DNA from: Hypericum androsaemum
Taxonomy: Eukaryota > Streptophyta > Magnoliopsida > Malpighiales > Hypericaceae
DNA: 64,000 nt
Assembly (NCBI GenBank): GCA_963995505.1
Contig: OZ023187.1
Span: 2,983,501-3,047,500, forward strand
Reading direction: 5' to 3'
Within the stretch, counting starts at the first letter, position 1. Every line of letters starts with the position of its first letter. Shown piece after piece: positions 45,819-56,927 of the stretch. A model generated the notes under the pieces. The model saw only the letters and a list, made by a program, of their open reading frames with translations, had not been told where the DNA came from and made no database searches. A program made the translations under genes and the position numbers.

Positions 45819-46548
45819 TCAAAGTAACAATGGCTCCATTTTAATTGCTTGCGAACGAGAAGAGAAAACATCTGTTAAGACCGTATCCGACTCCATTGAA
45901 GCCTTGTACAGCGCCAAACCCTATCGAATAAAAAGTCAAGTCAACAACAATAAAATGGCAAAACAATTGTCATTAATAGCAAGAAACATTCATTACCTTC
46001 TTGAGGTCGATCTTGACGGTACGCTCCTCGAGCGAGCCGAGATCCTTGATCTTGAACTTGTTGAGCAGAGCGAAGACGGAGGTGGTGGACATGGGGCTGA
46101 CCGAGAGGTCATCCATCACCATGTAAGCACAGTTATCCACCTTCAGATACCCTTCCACATTGGTAGGGAGTGCTCGAAAAACATGGCCACAAGCTCGGCA
46201 AATTGTCGGTGCCTGTCCACTGGAAGCATATTCCTGGAGCAGCAGACAAGGGTTAATCGGATTCTGAGCTTTCTGAGAGAAAACCTTCGGTTTTACGAGT
46301 GCGTCCTTGAGTATGTGCGAGTGGAAATGGCTGGCCTCCATGTAGGATACACTCTGTAGAACCCTACAGATGGAGCCTGGCACTTGGAGACCATTTTCCT
46401 CGAGGAGGGTAGTGATCAAACCGATGGGTATCTGGGGAATGCCGAAGAGGAAATCGACGAAGTCTTTCTTGGCTTCAGCGTATATCACCTTCTTGGATCT
46501 CCCGTCCACCACCAGCTTCAGGCTCATTTCATTTGTTACCGCAGCCAT
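45819..46548 (-). CDS. DUF674 family protein, copy I (intact)
   Basis: Plant-specific family of unknown function. Two exons, 46548-45997 and 45920-45819, joined in phase (KIDLKK|GLALYKASMESDTVLTDV); 217 residues. The N-terminus NEMSLKLVVDGRSKKVIYAE and the AKKDFVDFLFGIPQIPIG segment are the family signature. CRACGHVF supplies a CxxC pair. YMVMDDLSVSPMSTTSVFAL and NKFKIKDLGSLEERTVKIDL form the conserved second half. I start at 46548 (MAAVTNEMS): the upstream in-frame Met (46599) would add a hydrophobic stretch read from likely leader DNA with a poly(A)-rich flank. It lies head-to-tail with three more copies to the right. Confidence 0.8.
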
Positions 46549-46949
46549 TGGACTGACAAAAAGGGTCAAGACAATAAACAACACAACCTCCTTTCTCAAA
46601 AAAAAAAAAATAATAATAACACAACTCGCTCCGTTACCATGTTAAATTATAATAAGAATTCATGTGACCTTAACAACAAGACTTCAAACATTCTGGCTTA
46701 AAACCCTTAGGTTGCCCCGACAAGAATATTATATTCCCGACAAAAAAAATTTGAAAGTGAAATAAACGCGGTATTTTTTTTTTACTCTAATGAACAATTT
46801 TTGTTAACTAATAATTTAATAATCTCAATGTGTAACGTGACATTGTCATGTGAAGACAACAATAAATGTTTAGTTATGTAGATTTTTAACTTTCATAAAT
46901 AATCCTAAAATTCTTGCAATTAATTATATCAATGGGAGGAATGAATTAA

Positions 46950-47230
46950 ATACCTTGCCTTCGGATCTGGGAGCGAGGGCGAAAGTGGTAACTTTGACTT
47001 TGGTAGCCGGTGGAATATTTCGAAAAGTGGCGGAGAGAGAGAGACCGGGTAGGGTTTTCAAAAGGGGGAGATCGGAAAAAAGAGCGCGTCGTTTGGGCCT
47101 CGTATAGCCCAACGGATCGGAAGTTTTTGCTTGGGCCCGTTAATTCATTTGCTTGGCGTATAATTTTCTGTTATCTATGTATGCCGAAATCGCAGGGATT
47201 GGAGAAGAGGTACGGAATAATTTTATTATG
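46950..47230 (-). promoter_or_regulatory. Promoter and leader of DUF674 copy I
   Basis: A GC-richer island in AT-rich DNA. It holds the leader exon with a donor (GGCAAG|GTATTT near 46952) and GGGCC/GGGCCC-type motifs near 47096 and 47140. It aligns with the GONST3 promoter block (44935-45110) and with 59138-59390. Confidence 0.55.
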
Positions 47231-47892
47231 GTGATCATTTCATTCGAATGAAAATATTTGAGTCATTGACTCTTTAATAAAATTAATTAGAGAGAAAGAA
47301 AATGTGCAAGATTCGTCACAAATTTACCGCTTATAAAATCGTAATTATTAGAAATACGAAGTTATTTGAGAAAAATTATTGTAAAATTTACCAGAGGTAG
47401 CGGGGACATGCAGTGATATCCAAATTTTCCAGGGTCGTCCCCCTTTGCATTTGAGGTCATCTGATAATTGGATTTTTTGAGTTTTTTTTAAAACGTTAAA
47501 TTTTATTGGTACTGTACGGCCAATATAAGAATTCGCGATTTCACGACGGCCGGTCTTTTCAAAACTCTTAAGTAGTAAAACTTATCAGAAAAAAATATAT
47601 CAGATAAATAGTACCTTTGATGATGGCACCGCCAGGATAAAAAAAATTTTGGCCCCAAGATTACAGAATGTGTCCAATTTTACCCAAATAACTACGAAAA
47701 AATTAGAACCGTTTGAGTTTATGGGCAAATTACTCGCTTTTCAACGCCAATCTATAGATAAACATATAATGGTCTGGAGTGATGATGTATTTTGTATGGT
47801 GTTGTTTGCCTTCATGGTAACAACACGGATGGGTATTTTTTTAAATATTGAAATAGAATTATTTATCAAAAAACACATATAATAGTCCGGTG

Positions 47893-48700
47893 CAAGGTTG
47901 TTAGGATCTAGAGTTAACTCCTGGGATCTTACGATTTTACGATTCACCATGGGCAAAACGAGTCAGAGCATGTACAAGATCTGGAGTCAAGCGGGATCTA
48001 TGGGATCTGAGTGATAACTCCTAAGATCCTGAGATCTACGAGTTAACTCCTAAGATCCTGAGATCCGAGTTGGAGCAATGGATGTTTCTCAACGCTTCCA
48101 GGGGAGAGAGAAGAATAAGAGGTTATCTTTCGTTTAATATTTTAATAATATATGTTATTCGAATAACTATACTTCTTTTACTGTATAGGCCAAAACACAA
48201 AAATCTACGTACTTGGTTTAATATTTTTTAATAATAGTTGTTATTCGGATAACTATTGATCGACTAAAATGTTTAAAATGACACGATTGTTGTTGAGCCC
48301 AGAAATTAATAATCAAATTTATATTAATTAATATCTCTAAGATTAATAGCTTTAGAGTTATTTAAATCCATATTTTCATCCTACCAATTTTTTGCCACTT
48401 ATTTTTTTACATCAATTTTGATATTTATTTTATTTTATTTATTGCTTGTCAATCACATTATGTAATCTATAGATACGTAGTGGATTACCATTAAAAAATA
48501 TATTGAACTAAGGTTTTTGTGTGTAAATTTATGAAGAAAAACTGGTCATTAGTAAAAAGTTTATGGAAAGATTATTAATATTAGTTATTTTTATAATTTT
48601 GTCTATTTGGTGGATCTTACGATCCGTGTTACGATTCTACGATCTACGCTTTCTCTATGTCCGAACGATCTTTAGTGGGATCCCGATTTTGACAACCTTG
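47893..48700. mobile_element. Non-autonomous hAT-type MITE, 808 bp, 8-bp TSD
   Basis: The element starts CAAGGTTGTTAGGATC and ends GATCCCGATTTTGACAACCTTG, so CAAGGTTGT is a perfect 9-bp terminal inverted repeat with further imperfect pairing. GTCCGGTG flanks it on both sides (47885-47892 and 48701-48708). The uninterrupted site survives in the paralogous block near 45270 (ATGGTCCGGTGGAGTAG). An 8-bp duplication is characteristic of hAT elements. Inside are short GATC-rich subrepeats (ACTCCTAAGATCCTGAGATC, twice near 48026-48070) and no transposase. Confidence 0.85.
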
Positions 48701-48985
48701 GTCCGGTGGACTAGATAAAAGATTCGGGATGTAATTTGAGAAGAGAAGCGTGAGTAAAAGGGACCTCAACTGAAAGGAGAGTTGTGAAAAACAATATAGA
48801 AACACGTAATTGCACATTCTAAAATCATATTAAATGTCCATATTTAATAGATTTGTGAATTCTCTCCACATAACACTAATAATGCGTTAATATATAGTAA
48901 AAAGGCTTACCAAACGTGCTCATGCCTGAACCCGAATGCATCTTCTTCGGCTAATGTATACCAAAAGGCAAAATATTTGCACTAG

Positions 48986-49815
48986 TCAAAGCTGGATACA
49001 CAGCATTTTAGTTGCGTACGAATGAGAAGTGAACACATCTGTTAAGGCCGTATCCGACTCCGTAGAAGCCTTGACCAGCGCAAAACCCTATGGAACATGT
49101 GTGTGAAATGAGAAGGTTAAGTCAACAATAATAAAATGGAAAAATTAAGTACCAAAACGAACGTTTATTCTAGTTTAAACAAGAAGTTCGAAGCTAGATT
49201 AGTCGGCCGTATTTGGATTACCTTGTTAAGGTCGATCTTGACGATTTTCTCCTCGAGCAAGGAAAGATCCTTGATTTTGAACTTCTTGAGCAGATCCAAG
49301 ACCGAGATGGTGGACATGGGGCAGACCACAAGGTCATCCATCACCATGTAATTATCTGTCTTTACATAGCCTTCTACCTTTGTAGGGAATGGGGCACCGT
49401 CGTAGAATCTTCCATAAGTAAGATTACATGGTCTCAGTGTCTCCCAGGAAGAAAATTCCTTAAAGGAATTTTGAGCTTGCCCAGAGAAAACCTTAGGTTT
49501 TACGAGGGCATCCTTGAGTTCGCAGGAGTGGAACTGTCTGGTTTCCATGTCTGATACACTTTTTAGCACCCTGCCCAAGGAACCTGAAACTTGGAACCCA
49601 TTTTTCGCGAGGGCCAGAATCGAACCGATAGGTAGTTGGAGGAGGCCGAAGAGGAAATCAATGAAATCCTTCTTGGCTTCTGCGTATAGCACCTTCTTTG
49701 ATCCTCCATCCACCACAAGCTTCAGGCTCATTTCATTTGTTTCCGTAGCCATCGGAGCAACCGGATCTTTATCCGCTTCTGATGACTCTCTTTTCTTGTT
49801 TTTACTTCCGGCCAT
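48986..49815 (-). CDS. DUF674 family protein, copy II (coding exons intact, leader split by LTR element)
   Basis: Exons 49815-49222 and 49087-48986 join in phase, giving about 231 residues. The start MAGSKNKKRESSEADKD adds a charged N-terminal tail shared with copy III and absent from copy I. Family motifs: NEMSLKLVVDGGSKKVLYAE, AKKDFIDFLFGLLQLPIGS, MVMDDLVVCPMSTISVLDL. The CxxC of copy I is lost (RPCNLTYGRF). The short final exon encodes FALVKASTESDTALTDVF. Its leader intron holds an 8.8-kb LTR element, which places the ancestral promoter-like block (about 59040-59390) more than 9 kb away. Expression may now depend on the 3' LTR; that is inference. Confidence 0.8.
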
Positions 49816-49981
49816 AATACGGCAACTTTCTCATGCTTGTGACCAAAACTCTCACTCCCAATCGCTGTAAAAACTTATCGGAAAACGTTAACACCAAAAC
49901 CCAAATATAATGGCTAAAACCATTAGGTTTGCCCCAGCAGGGATTTATATTCCGAAAAAAAAAACCAAATAAATTTAAAAG

Positions 49982-51839
49982 TGTTGGGATAAAAAAGTGA
50001 GAACGCTAAGAACGATCTCGTGACGGCCCAGAGTGCTCGTCCCAAGGTCGATCTAACGCTACGGGTAACAAGGTTTGCCGAAGCCGAGACTACTACTAAC
50101 CTAAACTAAGATAAAGAAGCCGAAGCTTGATAGTGTTGATGATCTTCTGCCTTGCTTCAGGCCTTGCTTATATAGAGAAGAGTGACCCGGCCTCCTTCCT
50201 TAGCTATGTTGTAGCCGGACTCAAAAGACCTTAGAGTTCATCCTTCAGCCAAGCCTTATCCTTATCTCGTCCTGACTCGTAGACCTGAAGCCATCTCTTC
50301 TAATGCTTATCCTTGCCCAACAATGCATCCCCGCTTAACGCGGACTTCGGTGCATATTCTTGCCTGGCTCGAACTTCCAACCTTTATCTTTGCCTGACTC
50401 GGGCTTCCAATGCTTATCCTTATCACTTGAGAGTCCTAAAGCTCCTTGACTTCTTTGATAGTCCATCTTCGAGAGTCTGTCCTGAGCATGTTTTCCAGGT
50501 TGGCCGACGATCGACCTACACCCCAGCTGGCCGACGATCGGACCATGGACCAAGTTGGGCCAACGATCGGCCTATACCCCAGCTGGCCGACGATCGAGGC
50601 CACAAGGAGTGTAGCCGAAGATCTGACAGGTAGGTCATGCGGCCGACGATCTAGCATTAGGTAACTTCAAATAGATTTTTGACGTCCTTCCGTTCCAAAT
50701 TTGAAGATTCCCTAAACTAGAAAGTTATAGCCCTATGTCCTAGCTTTTTGGATCAACTTAAATCGTCTCAATCCAAGTTATAAATCACAAGATACGGTCA
50801 TGTTACCAATGTCCGACGATTGGCTTGGAGTGAACTGGCCGACGATCGCCCTTGAGCCCACTTCAAACTGATTTTGGACCTTCATCCGCTCTGAACTAGA
50901 AGAAGTCACCAACTAGAAAGTTGTAGAACTATCTCTTAGCTTTCCATAGCAACTTGAATCATCGCAATACAAGGTCGGAGTCTCAAGATAAGACAACTGT
51001 ACCAATAGCTATCGATCGGCCTAGAGCTGGAGCTGGCCGTCGATCGCCCTGTAGCTGACTTCAAACCGATTTTGGACCATCTTTTCCCTTGAATTAGACA
51101 AAGTCATGAACTACAAAGTATTAGAACTACCTCTTATCTCTCCATATCCAGAAGAATCACCTTAATCTGATGTCTGAGTCAAAATCTATGAGTGATCAAT
51201 GATCGATGATCAAAGCTAGGCGAGATGGCCGACGATCGACCCCTAGGCGAGATGGCCGGCAAAAGGCCCCTAGGCGGGATGGCTGACGATCGACCCCTAG
51301 GCGGGAAGGCCGGCGATCAACCCCTAGGCGGGATAGATGATAATCGACCCCTAGGCAAGATGGCTGGAGATCGACCCCTAGGCGAGATAGCCGGCGATCG
51401 GCCCCTAGGCGAGGTGGCCGGCGATCAACCCCCAGGCGAGATGGCCGGCAATCGGCCCCTAGGCGGGATGGATGATAATCGACCCCTAGGTAAGATGGCC
51501 AGAGATTGACCCCTAGGTGAGATAGCCGGCGATCGACCCTAGGCGAGGTGGCTGGCAATCGACCCCTAGGCGAGGTGGCCGGCGATCGATCCCTAGGTGA
51601 GATGGCCGGCAATCGGCCTATAACCAAGCTTATATGAGGCTAGGGGTACACATGTTGTCTTACTCTAAGGGTACCCAAGGTGATTCAAGACTGAAAGTAC
51701 CCAAGTTGATTCAAGGTTGAGGGCACCTCAGCCTACTTGAGCATACCCAGCTAAGGCAAGTTGACTTCCAAGTACAAGTATCTCTATGATCACACTAGTC
51801 AATTCCGAGCTGCTAACATGTTATTTTTGTACTTCAACA
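49982..51839 (-). repeat. 3' LTR (left), adjacent to DUF674 copy II
   Basis: Aligned with 56928-58773 through its length with scattered substitutions. It lacks a ~20-bp stretch that the right LTR has near 57080 and carries one more unit of the 27-bp minisatellite. TATA-like CTATATAAGC (-) at 50166-50175 points toward DUF674 copy II. Confidence 0.92.
51225..51615. repeat. 27-bp minisatellite in the 3' LTR
   Basis: About 14 head-to-tail copies of a 27-bp unit close to GACCCCTAGGCGAGATGGCC + GGCGATC. Units vary at a few positions (GAGATG/GGGATG/GAGGTG, GGCGATC/GGCAATC/GGAGATC). The right LTR has the same array at 58185-58555 with one unit fewer. It gives open frames on both strands (RPLGEMAGD-type and RLGVDRRPS-type repeats) that are artefacts of the 27-nt period. 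Confidence 0.9.
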
Positions 51840-52335
51840 ATGCCCCCCGCATGTTAACACTTTGGTACGGCTAGGCAAAAAGTGTTGACATGCAGCTATT
51901 TTACCCTCTTTTACTTGTCTTCTCTAATGGATGTATTCAAATGTCTGGCCTATACCAAAGCCGGTAACTACAACTACCTACACTTTGAAGCAAGACTAGA
52001 GACAAGCAAGACTAGAGACAAATTGAAAATTTTTGCCTTTAGGGACCGTAGAAAATAACTTTTACTCAAATATAGCGACCTTGGGTAGGCCGATTAAAAG
52101 TCATATTATAAGATGAATCGGCCACAAAGAAGACTACATACAATGACGGGCATCTCCTTCTAAAGGGTCCTTCATCCTAGCCTTGTTATCATCAAGCTTG
52201 CTTGGAGCGGTGTAAGGGTCACTTGTATTCAGCAGCTCTAGGAGGTCTTGGCCGTCATCTTTGAAGACACAGTCGGCCACTTCGTATTGTGACAAGGTGT
52301 AGACCCCCAATCGTCTTGTCACCTCTTCTATGGCT

Positions 52336-53643
52336 TTACTCCTTATAGGTGAGCAAGCTACAGCGCTCGCCCTTAGGTGCGACATTAGCTAGTCGGTTGG
52401 AAGAGGGGATCTTTCGTTCAACCGAGCTCGCATATCCAGTAATTCGACCATCTATGTCGCTCCGTGCCATACTAGTTGGTATGATGGAGCCATCATAAAA
52501 AGCCGCTTCCACACAATTGGTAGCCGCCTGGAAGGGGTCTTCATCAGCTGCTACAACCTCCACCTTCCCGTTAGCTTCCACTGGATTAGAAACTGATGGA
52601 TGGATGACTTGGCCTGTGTGTATCCAATCCCTCCCCAGTAGCCCATTATAGGAGGTCTTCGCTTCAATGACGAAGAACGGTACTTCCCGAGTGACGGAGC
52701 CTATAGTGACTTCAGCCACGAGTACTCCTAGGGGGCGAGTACCTTTACCAGTGAAGTCAGTCATCATCATGTCAGTTGCACTCAGCTTCTCATTCTCCTT
52801 GTTCAGCTTCTTGAGGAGTGAATATGAGAGGATATTGACGAACGCTCCATTGTTTATAAGGATTCTGTTGATCGGCTTCCCAAAAATGTGGGCCGAGATG
52901 TAGACTGGCTTCAGGTGGTCACACATCTTCCGGGTAGGCCTTGGTATAGTGATGGTATCGCTGAAGTCTTCCACCATGGGTATAGCTAGGGCTTTATCCC
53001 CAATCTCAAGTTCCACCATATCTTCTTCAATCACATCTCCCTCAAGGTAGCTGGGTTGGCCTTCTTTCGGCCTAAAAATGGTCGGTAGAGTAAAAACCAT
53101 ATTGATCGACAGGTCCCGACCGTCTTCACTAAAGTTGTCCTCACTCATGTTATCTTCTAGCTTCAATTTCTCCTCGATGTCTTCTTTGTTGAGGTAGTCC
53201 ACTATCCCTAGTGCTTCGCCTAAGTTCTCCTCGTTGAGATTATCAAGCCAATTGAATTCTTCACCGTCAAGATCAGGTAAGCTTTGTTTTTCATTTTCAT
53301 CGTCCTCGATGATGTTATCAACGATATTTCCTTCCTCATCTTGATCAGACCAGCTCGGCAATTCATCCTAAATAGGGGCACGGACACCATGTAGCCTCAA
53401 TTTCTCGAAGTCCCCGATCTTTACAAAAGGTGAGATGACTTTGTTGCTTCCACTAGAGCTATTGCCTTGACTCAGCTTCTCGTTGCTTTCACTGGAGCTA
53501 TTGTCTTGACTCGGCTTCTTATTAGGGCGATCATCTATCTTCAGATTCTCGAAAGCCCCAAATCTCACATAGCCTGAGTCTAGATCGACTATGACCTCCG
53601 GGCTTGTTGGCTCCTTCCGCGAGGATTTGTCGCTAGGTGGCAC
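52336..53643 (-). pseudogene. Retropepsin-like aspartic protease region of the LTR element
   Basis: The frame at 53361-52336 is acidic at first, then carries a retropepsin fold: GKPINRILINNGAFVNILS, then ATDMMMTDFTGKGTRPLG and FFVIEAKTSYNGLLGRDWIH. The second half with the LLGRDW motif is typical of plant gypsy proteases. At the active site the catalytic Asp is replaced by Asn (INNGA instead of the D-S/T-G family pattern), so it should be inactive. An in-frame stop near 53362 separates the upstream linker ORF (53643-53368). No reverse transcriptase follows; the sequence to the polypurine tract (51850-52335) holds only a short unknown ORF. Confidence 0.75.
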
Positions 53644-53880
53644 CTCACTCTTGGTCTTGGGTACTCATATCTTCTTGTCCAGCTTCTCCCTGAGGTTAGT
53701 GTATTTTTCCACCTTCATGTTTGATCTATCTTCGTCATACTCCCCGCTTGGGGTTCTTGCCTCATCGGACTCCCTCATCTGTGACTTGCCCTTATCATGC
53801 TTCAGGGCTTCAACTTCCATAGGTTGGCCTTACTCAGAGGCCATATGGCGTTGTATCACGGGAAGAGTTAGCAAGGCTTC

Positions 53881-54660
53881 TTACATCTGTATCAAAGCCT
53901 TGTGTCTAGCCAGCTGTCTCTCAAGGTCCCTTGCAAACTGCTTCTCGGCTTGGACCTTTCTTTCGAGGCGATGTCTCTGGGTTTTTGTTAAAGCTCCGGG
54001 AGTCGGTGGCCCTAGTGCAGGCCTCTTTTCCCCTAGTCGGTGGAAAATTTCTCGGGGTTGGTCAAGGGTGTCTTGGAGATCTACCTTGATGCGAGGATGA
54101 TGAACCCTCCAGTTGCTGTCCAACACCCTTGGTAGGAAGAACTTATGTGTCCTTGTAGGTTGCCTCTTCTGACTCTGATCTTGCCTCCCAAGGGACTCCC
54201 TCAGGTCTCTTGAAGGACCTTGCCCCCCGGGTGTCTTCCTCTGGTCTTGCCTCCCGAGGGTCTCTCTCAGATCTCTTGGAGGGTCTTGCGTACCGAGGGT
54301 CTCCCTCAGATCTCTTGGAGGGCCTTGCCTACCAAAGGTCTCCCTTAGATCTCTTGAAGGGCCTTGCCCCCCGGGCATCTTCTTCTGATCCTGTCTCCCA
54401 AGGGTTTCCCTTAGGTCTCTTGGAGGGCCTTGCATACTGAGCGTTTCCCTCAGATCTCTTTGAGGGCTTTGCCTCCCAAGTGTCTCCCACAAGTCTCTTC
54501 GAGGTCCTCGCCCCCGAGTGTTAGGAGCTGATCTCATTTTTTGACTATCTCCCTCATGTTTCTTCGTGGGCCTTGCCCCCCGAGCATTTCCCTCAGTTAT
54601 TTTGAGGGCGTATTACATTGATCTTGCTTCTCAAGGGTCTCCCTCAAATCTTTTGGAGGC
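53881..54660 (-). repeat. Tandem repeats between gag and protease frames
   Basis: Units of about 54 bp, with shorter variants, encode GRQGPPRDLRETLG and GRQDQ-type blocks on the minus strand (open frame 53881-54537). The charged Arg/Asp/Gln repeats have no known domain. The frame differs from that of gag. Confidence 0.75.
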
Positions 54661-54800
54661 GTCTTCTCTCGCCTAGGATTGCCTTCCTTCTCACTTCTCC
54701 TAAGGCCGACTACTGCGATTAGGGCTGTGAAGGAGGCTGTCTGTGGTGACTCCTTGGCAAACTTCAACCGCTCATCTCTGATTGCTTGCTGGATCTGGTT

Positions 54801-56858
54801 TCAAAAGACCACACAATTGGCCGTGTTGTGAGACTTGCTGGCATGCCATTTGCAGTATCTCATCGCCTTCAACTCCTTCTCATCTGGGATCTTGTGACCC
54901 TTAGGTAAGGTGATCTGGCCGTTCTTGAGCAAGTTATCAAATATTTCATCAGCCTTGATTACATCGAATGAGTACTCTTTCCCGACCTTGTTAAGGCCCT
55001 TGGGTTGAATAGGTTGGGCACCGGGGCGAATGAACTCATTGGGTACTGTCACCCTCTTCTGGATGAGGCTTTCGCACTCATAAGGTTTGCCCTTGGTGAG
55101 TTCAGCCACCATTTCTTCTGCCATCACATCATCTTCCCAACCATTCTCGCTGTCCAAATGATCAATCTCCAGTGTAGGGTCATAAGAGTAGGTACCCTTA
55201 GAAGAGACAGCCCTCCTATCCTTCTCGTTGATCAGTTGTTGAGCTGCGGTTGCCTTCTGTGCCAACTCTGAAAGGTTTTGGAACCTCTCAACCCTGAGCT
55301 TCTTCCAGAGTCGGAAGGTGAGCCCTTGCATAGCCAAGGATGCTAGGTCAGACTCTGACAAGTTGGTTGGGCACCGATTCTTTGCCTTTCGAAAGTGGAT
55401 CATAAACCTCTCTACTGACTCGCCCTCGAGTTGTTGCATGTGGGCAAAATCAGAGATGGTTATGGTCGGCTCTGCTCTGTAAAACTGATTGTAGAACTTT
55501 TGTTCCATCTCTGCTCAAGTCCGCACATAACACGGCAGGAGGCTGATGTACCAAGAGAAGGCTGTCTTGGTTAGGGTCATTGGGAACTGGCGTAGACGGA
55601 GGGCATCACTGGATGAGATCTCACCACACTGGATGATGAACCGTGCCACGTGTTCCATCGATGATCTGTTGTCTTCACCCGAGAACTGAGTAAAATCTGG
55701 AATGCGGTATCCCCTTGGGAATGGCTCCCCATCATAGACTTCAGGGTATGGCTTGGTAAACCTAGGGCGTGGGGTGTGCCTTGCTTCGACCCCCATGTCC
55801 CTAAGTACCGCAGCGACAAGCTGCCTTTAATGTGCTACCTCATACTCCCGTCGAGGCCCTTGATTATGGCCATGTTGCCCCCTGGGAGATAGGTTTTCTA
55901 TATCCTCGATGGGAGGTAGTTGTTGATCTGCCCTTGTTTGGTTACCCACATATGTCAATTGTCTATTGACAGGGTGGTCAACTTCTTCCTCCTCGAACTC
56001 TGCCCTTCTTTCCTGTGTGTACTGATGCCAAGGGGTATCAGCGGAAACTCCTGCATCAAAAAGAGGGTTAGTTCTTGTATTTCCTCTTTCAAGGGTATTG
56101 CGATTAACATCAACCCTAGATGGATACGTCCTACTTTGGGCCGTTTGATATCGGCCTAAGTCTGTCTGGACGTTACCTGCTCTTGTTCTTATGGCTTCAA
56201 AGTCGTTCGTCCCTTGAGTCCCCCTATTAGAGGATACCTGGAGTGACGAGTGCATGGGAGCTCTGGCCGATTGATCTGGACCGGTCACTCCTGATGTGCC
56301 CTAGGTCTGGTTGAACGTGTGCTCAGCAGGCAGTGGGATACAGATGCCCTTCCTTTTGTTCATGGCCTCAGAAACCTTAGTGGTTATCATAGGCGCCATG
56401 GTTTGGTTGAAGTAATCAACCGTCTGGTCCTGGTGATCTATAGTCGCCTGATGGATCGATTCGTCTACGTAATTATAGACTTTGTCGATCTTGTTAGAGA
56501 GCTGGTGGTGAGACTCATCAGTCTGTCTCTTTACTTCTTCAAATTGATCTCGAGTCTCCTCCCTAGCCTTCTTATGATCGACTGTCAATTGATCAAGCCT
56601 GGTGACTATGGCTTCGAGTGTCTCAGTAACATCTTGAATAGCCGGCTCCTTGAGGGGGGCCGTGTTGGTGGTATTTTTCTCGATACCCAGTTGGGTAGTA
56701 GGGAGAGCTGGCTCCTTCAGGGGAGGCAAGTTGGTGGAGTTCTTCCCAGTACCAGGTAGGATAGTAGGGAGAGCCGGCTCCCTGAGGGGTGCCGTGTTGG
56801 TAGTATTCTTCCCAGCGAGCTGAGAAGAGGGTGGTGCAGTGTCTCTGCCTTTGGTCAT
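54801..56858 (-). pseudogene. gag-like frame of the LTR element with three in-frame stops
   Basis: One reading frame (56858 to 54801) is interrupted only by single stop codons between 56301 and 56288, 55827 and 55796, and 55515 and 55508. It starts MTKGRDTAPPSSQLAGKN with Pro/Thr-rich repeats (PLKEPALPTT). The capsid-like retrotransposon gag core lies at 54801-55796: YDGEPFPRGYRIPDF, MTLTKTAFSWYISLLP, then AEMEQKFYNQFYRAEPTITI, LEGESVERFMIHFRKAKNRC and SDLASLAMQGLTF. A CKWHASKSHNTANCVVF end resembles a zinc knuckle (CX3HX4HX4C-like, incomplete). One stop is TGA where related gag proteins have Trp. I describe it as seen and do not restore it. Confidence 0.8.
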
Positions 56859-56927
56859 CTTGATTGGAATAGGTTAAATCGCCTTCTCAGACGTCCTCCT
56901 AGGTCCCACCGAGCGTGCCAAAAATAA

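Noticed and set aside
46549..46599. Upstream Met of DUF674-I giving a signal-peptide-like start
   Set aside because: The extra hydrophobic stretch is absent from the paralogues, and MAAVTNEMS aligns with their MATETNEMS.
51225..51615. Regular 27-bp repeats that look CRISPR-like at first sight
   Set aside because: Units are head-to-tail with no spacers, lie inside LTRs of a plant element and occur in both LTRs.
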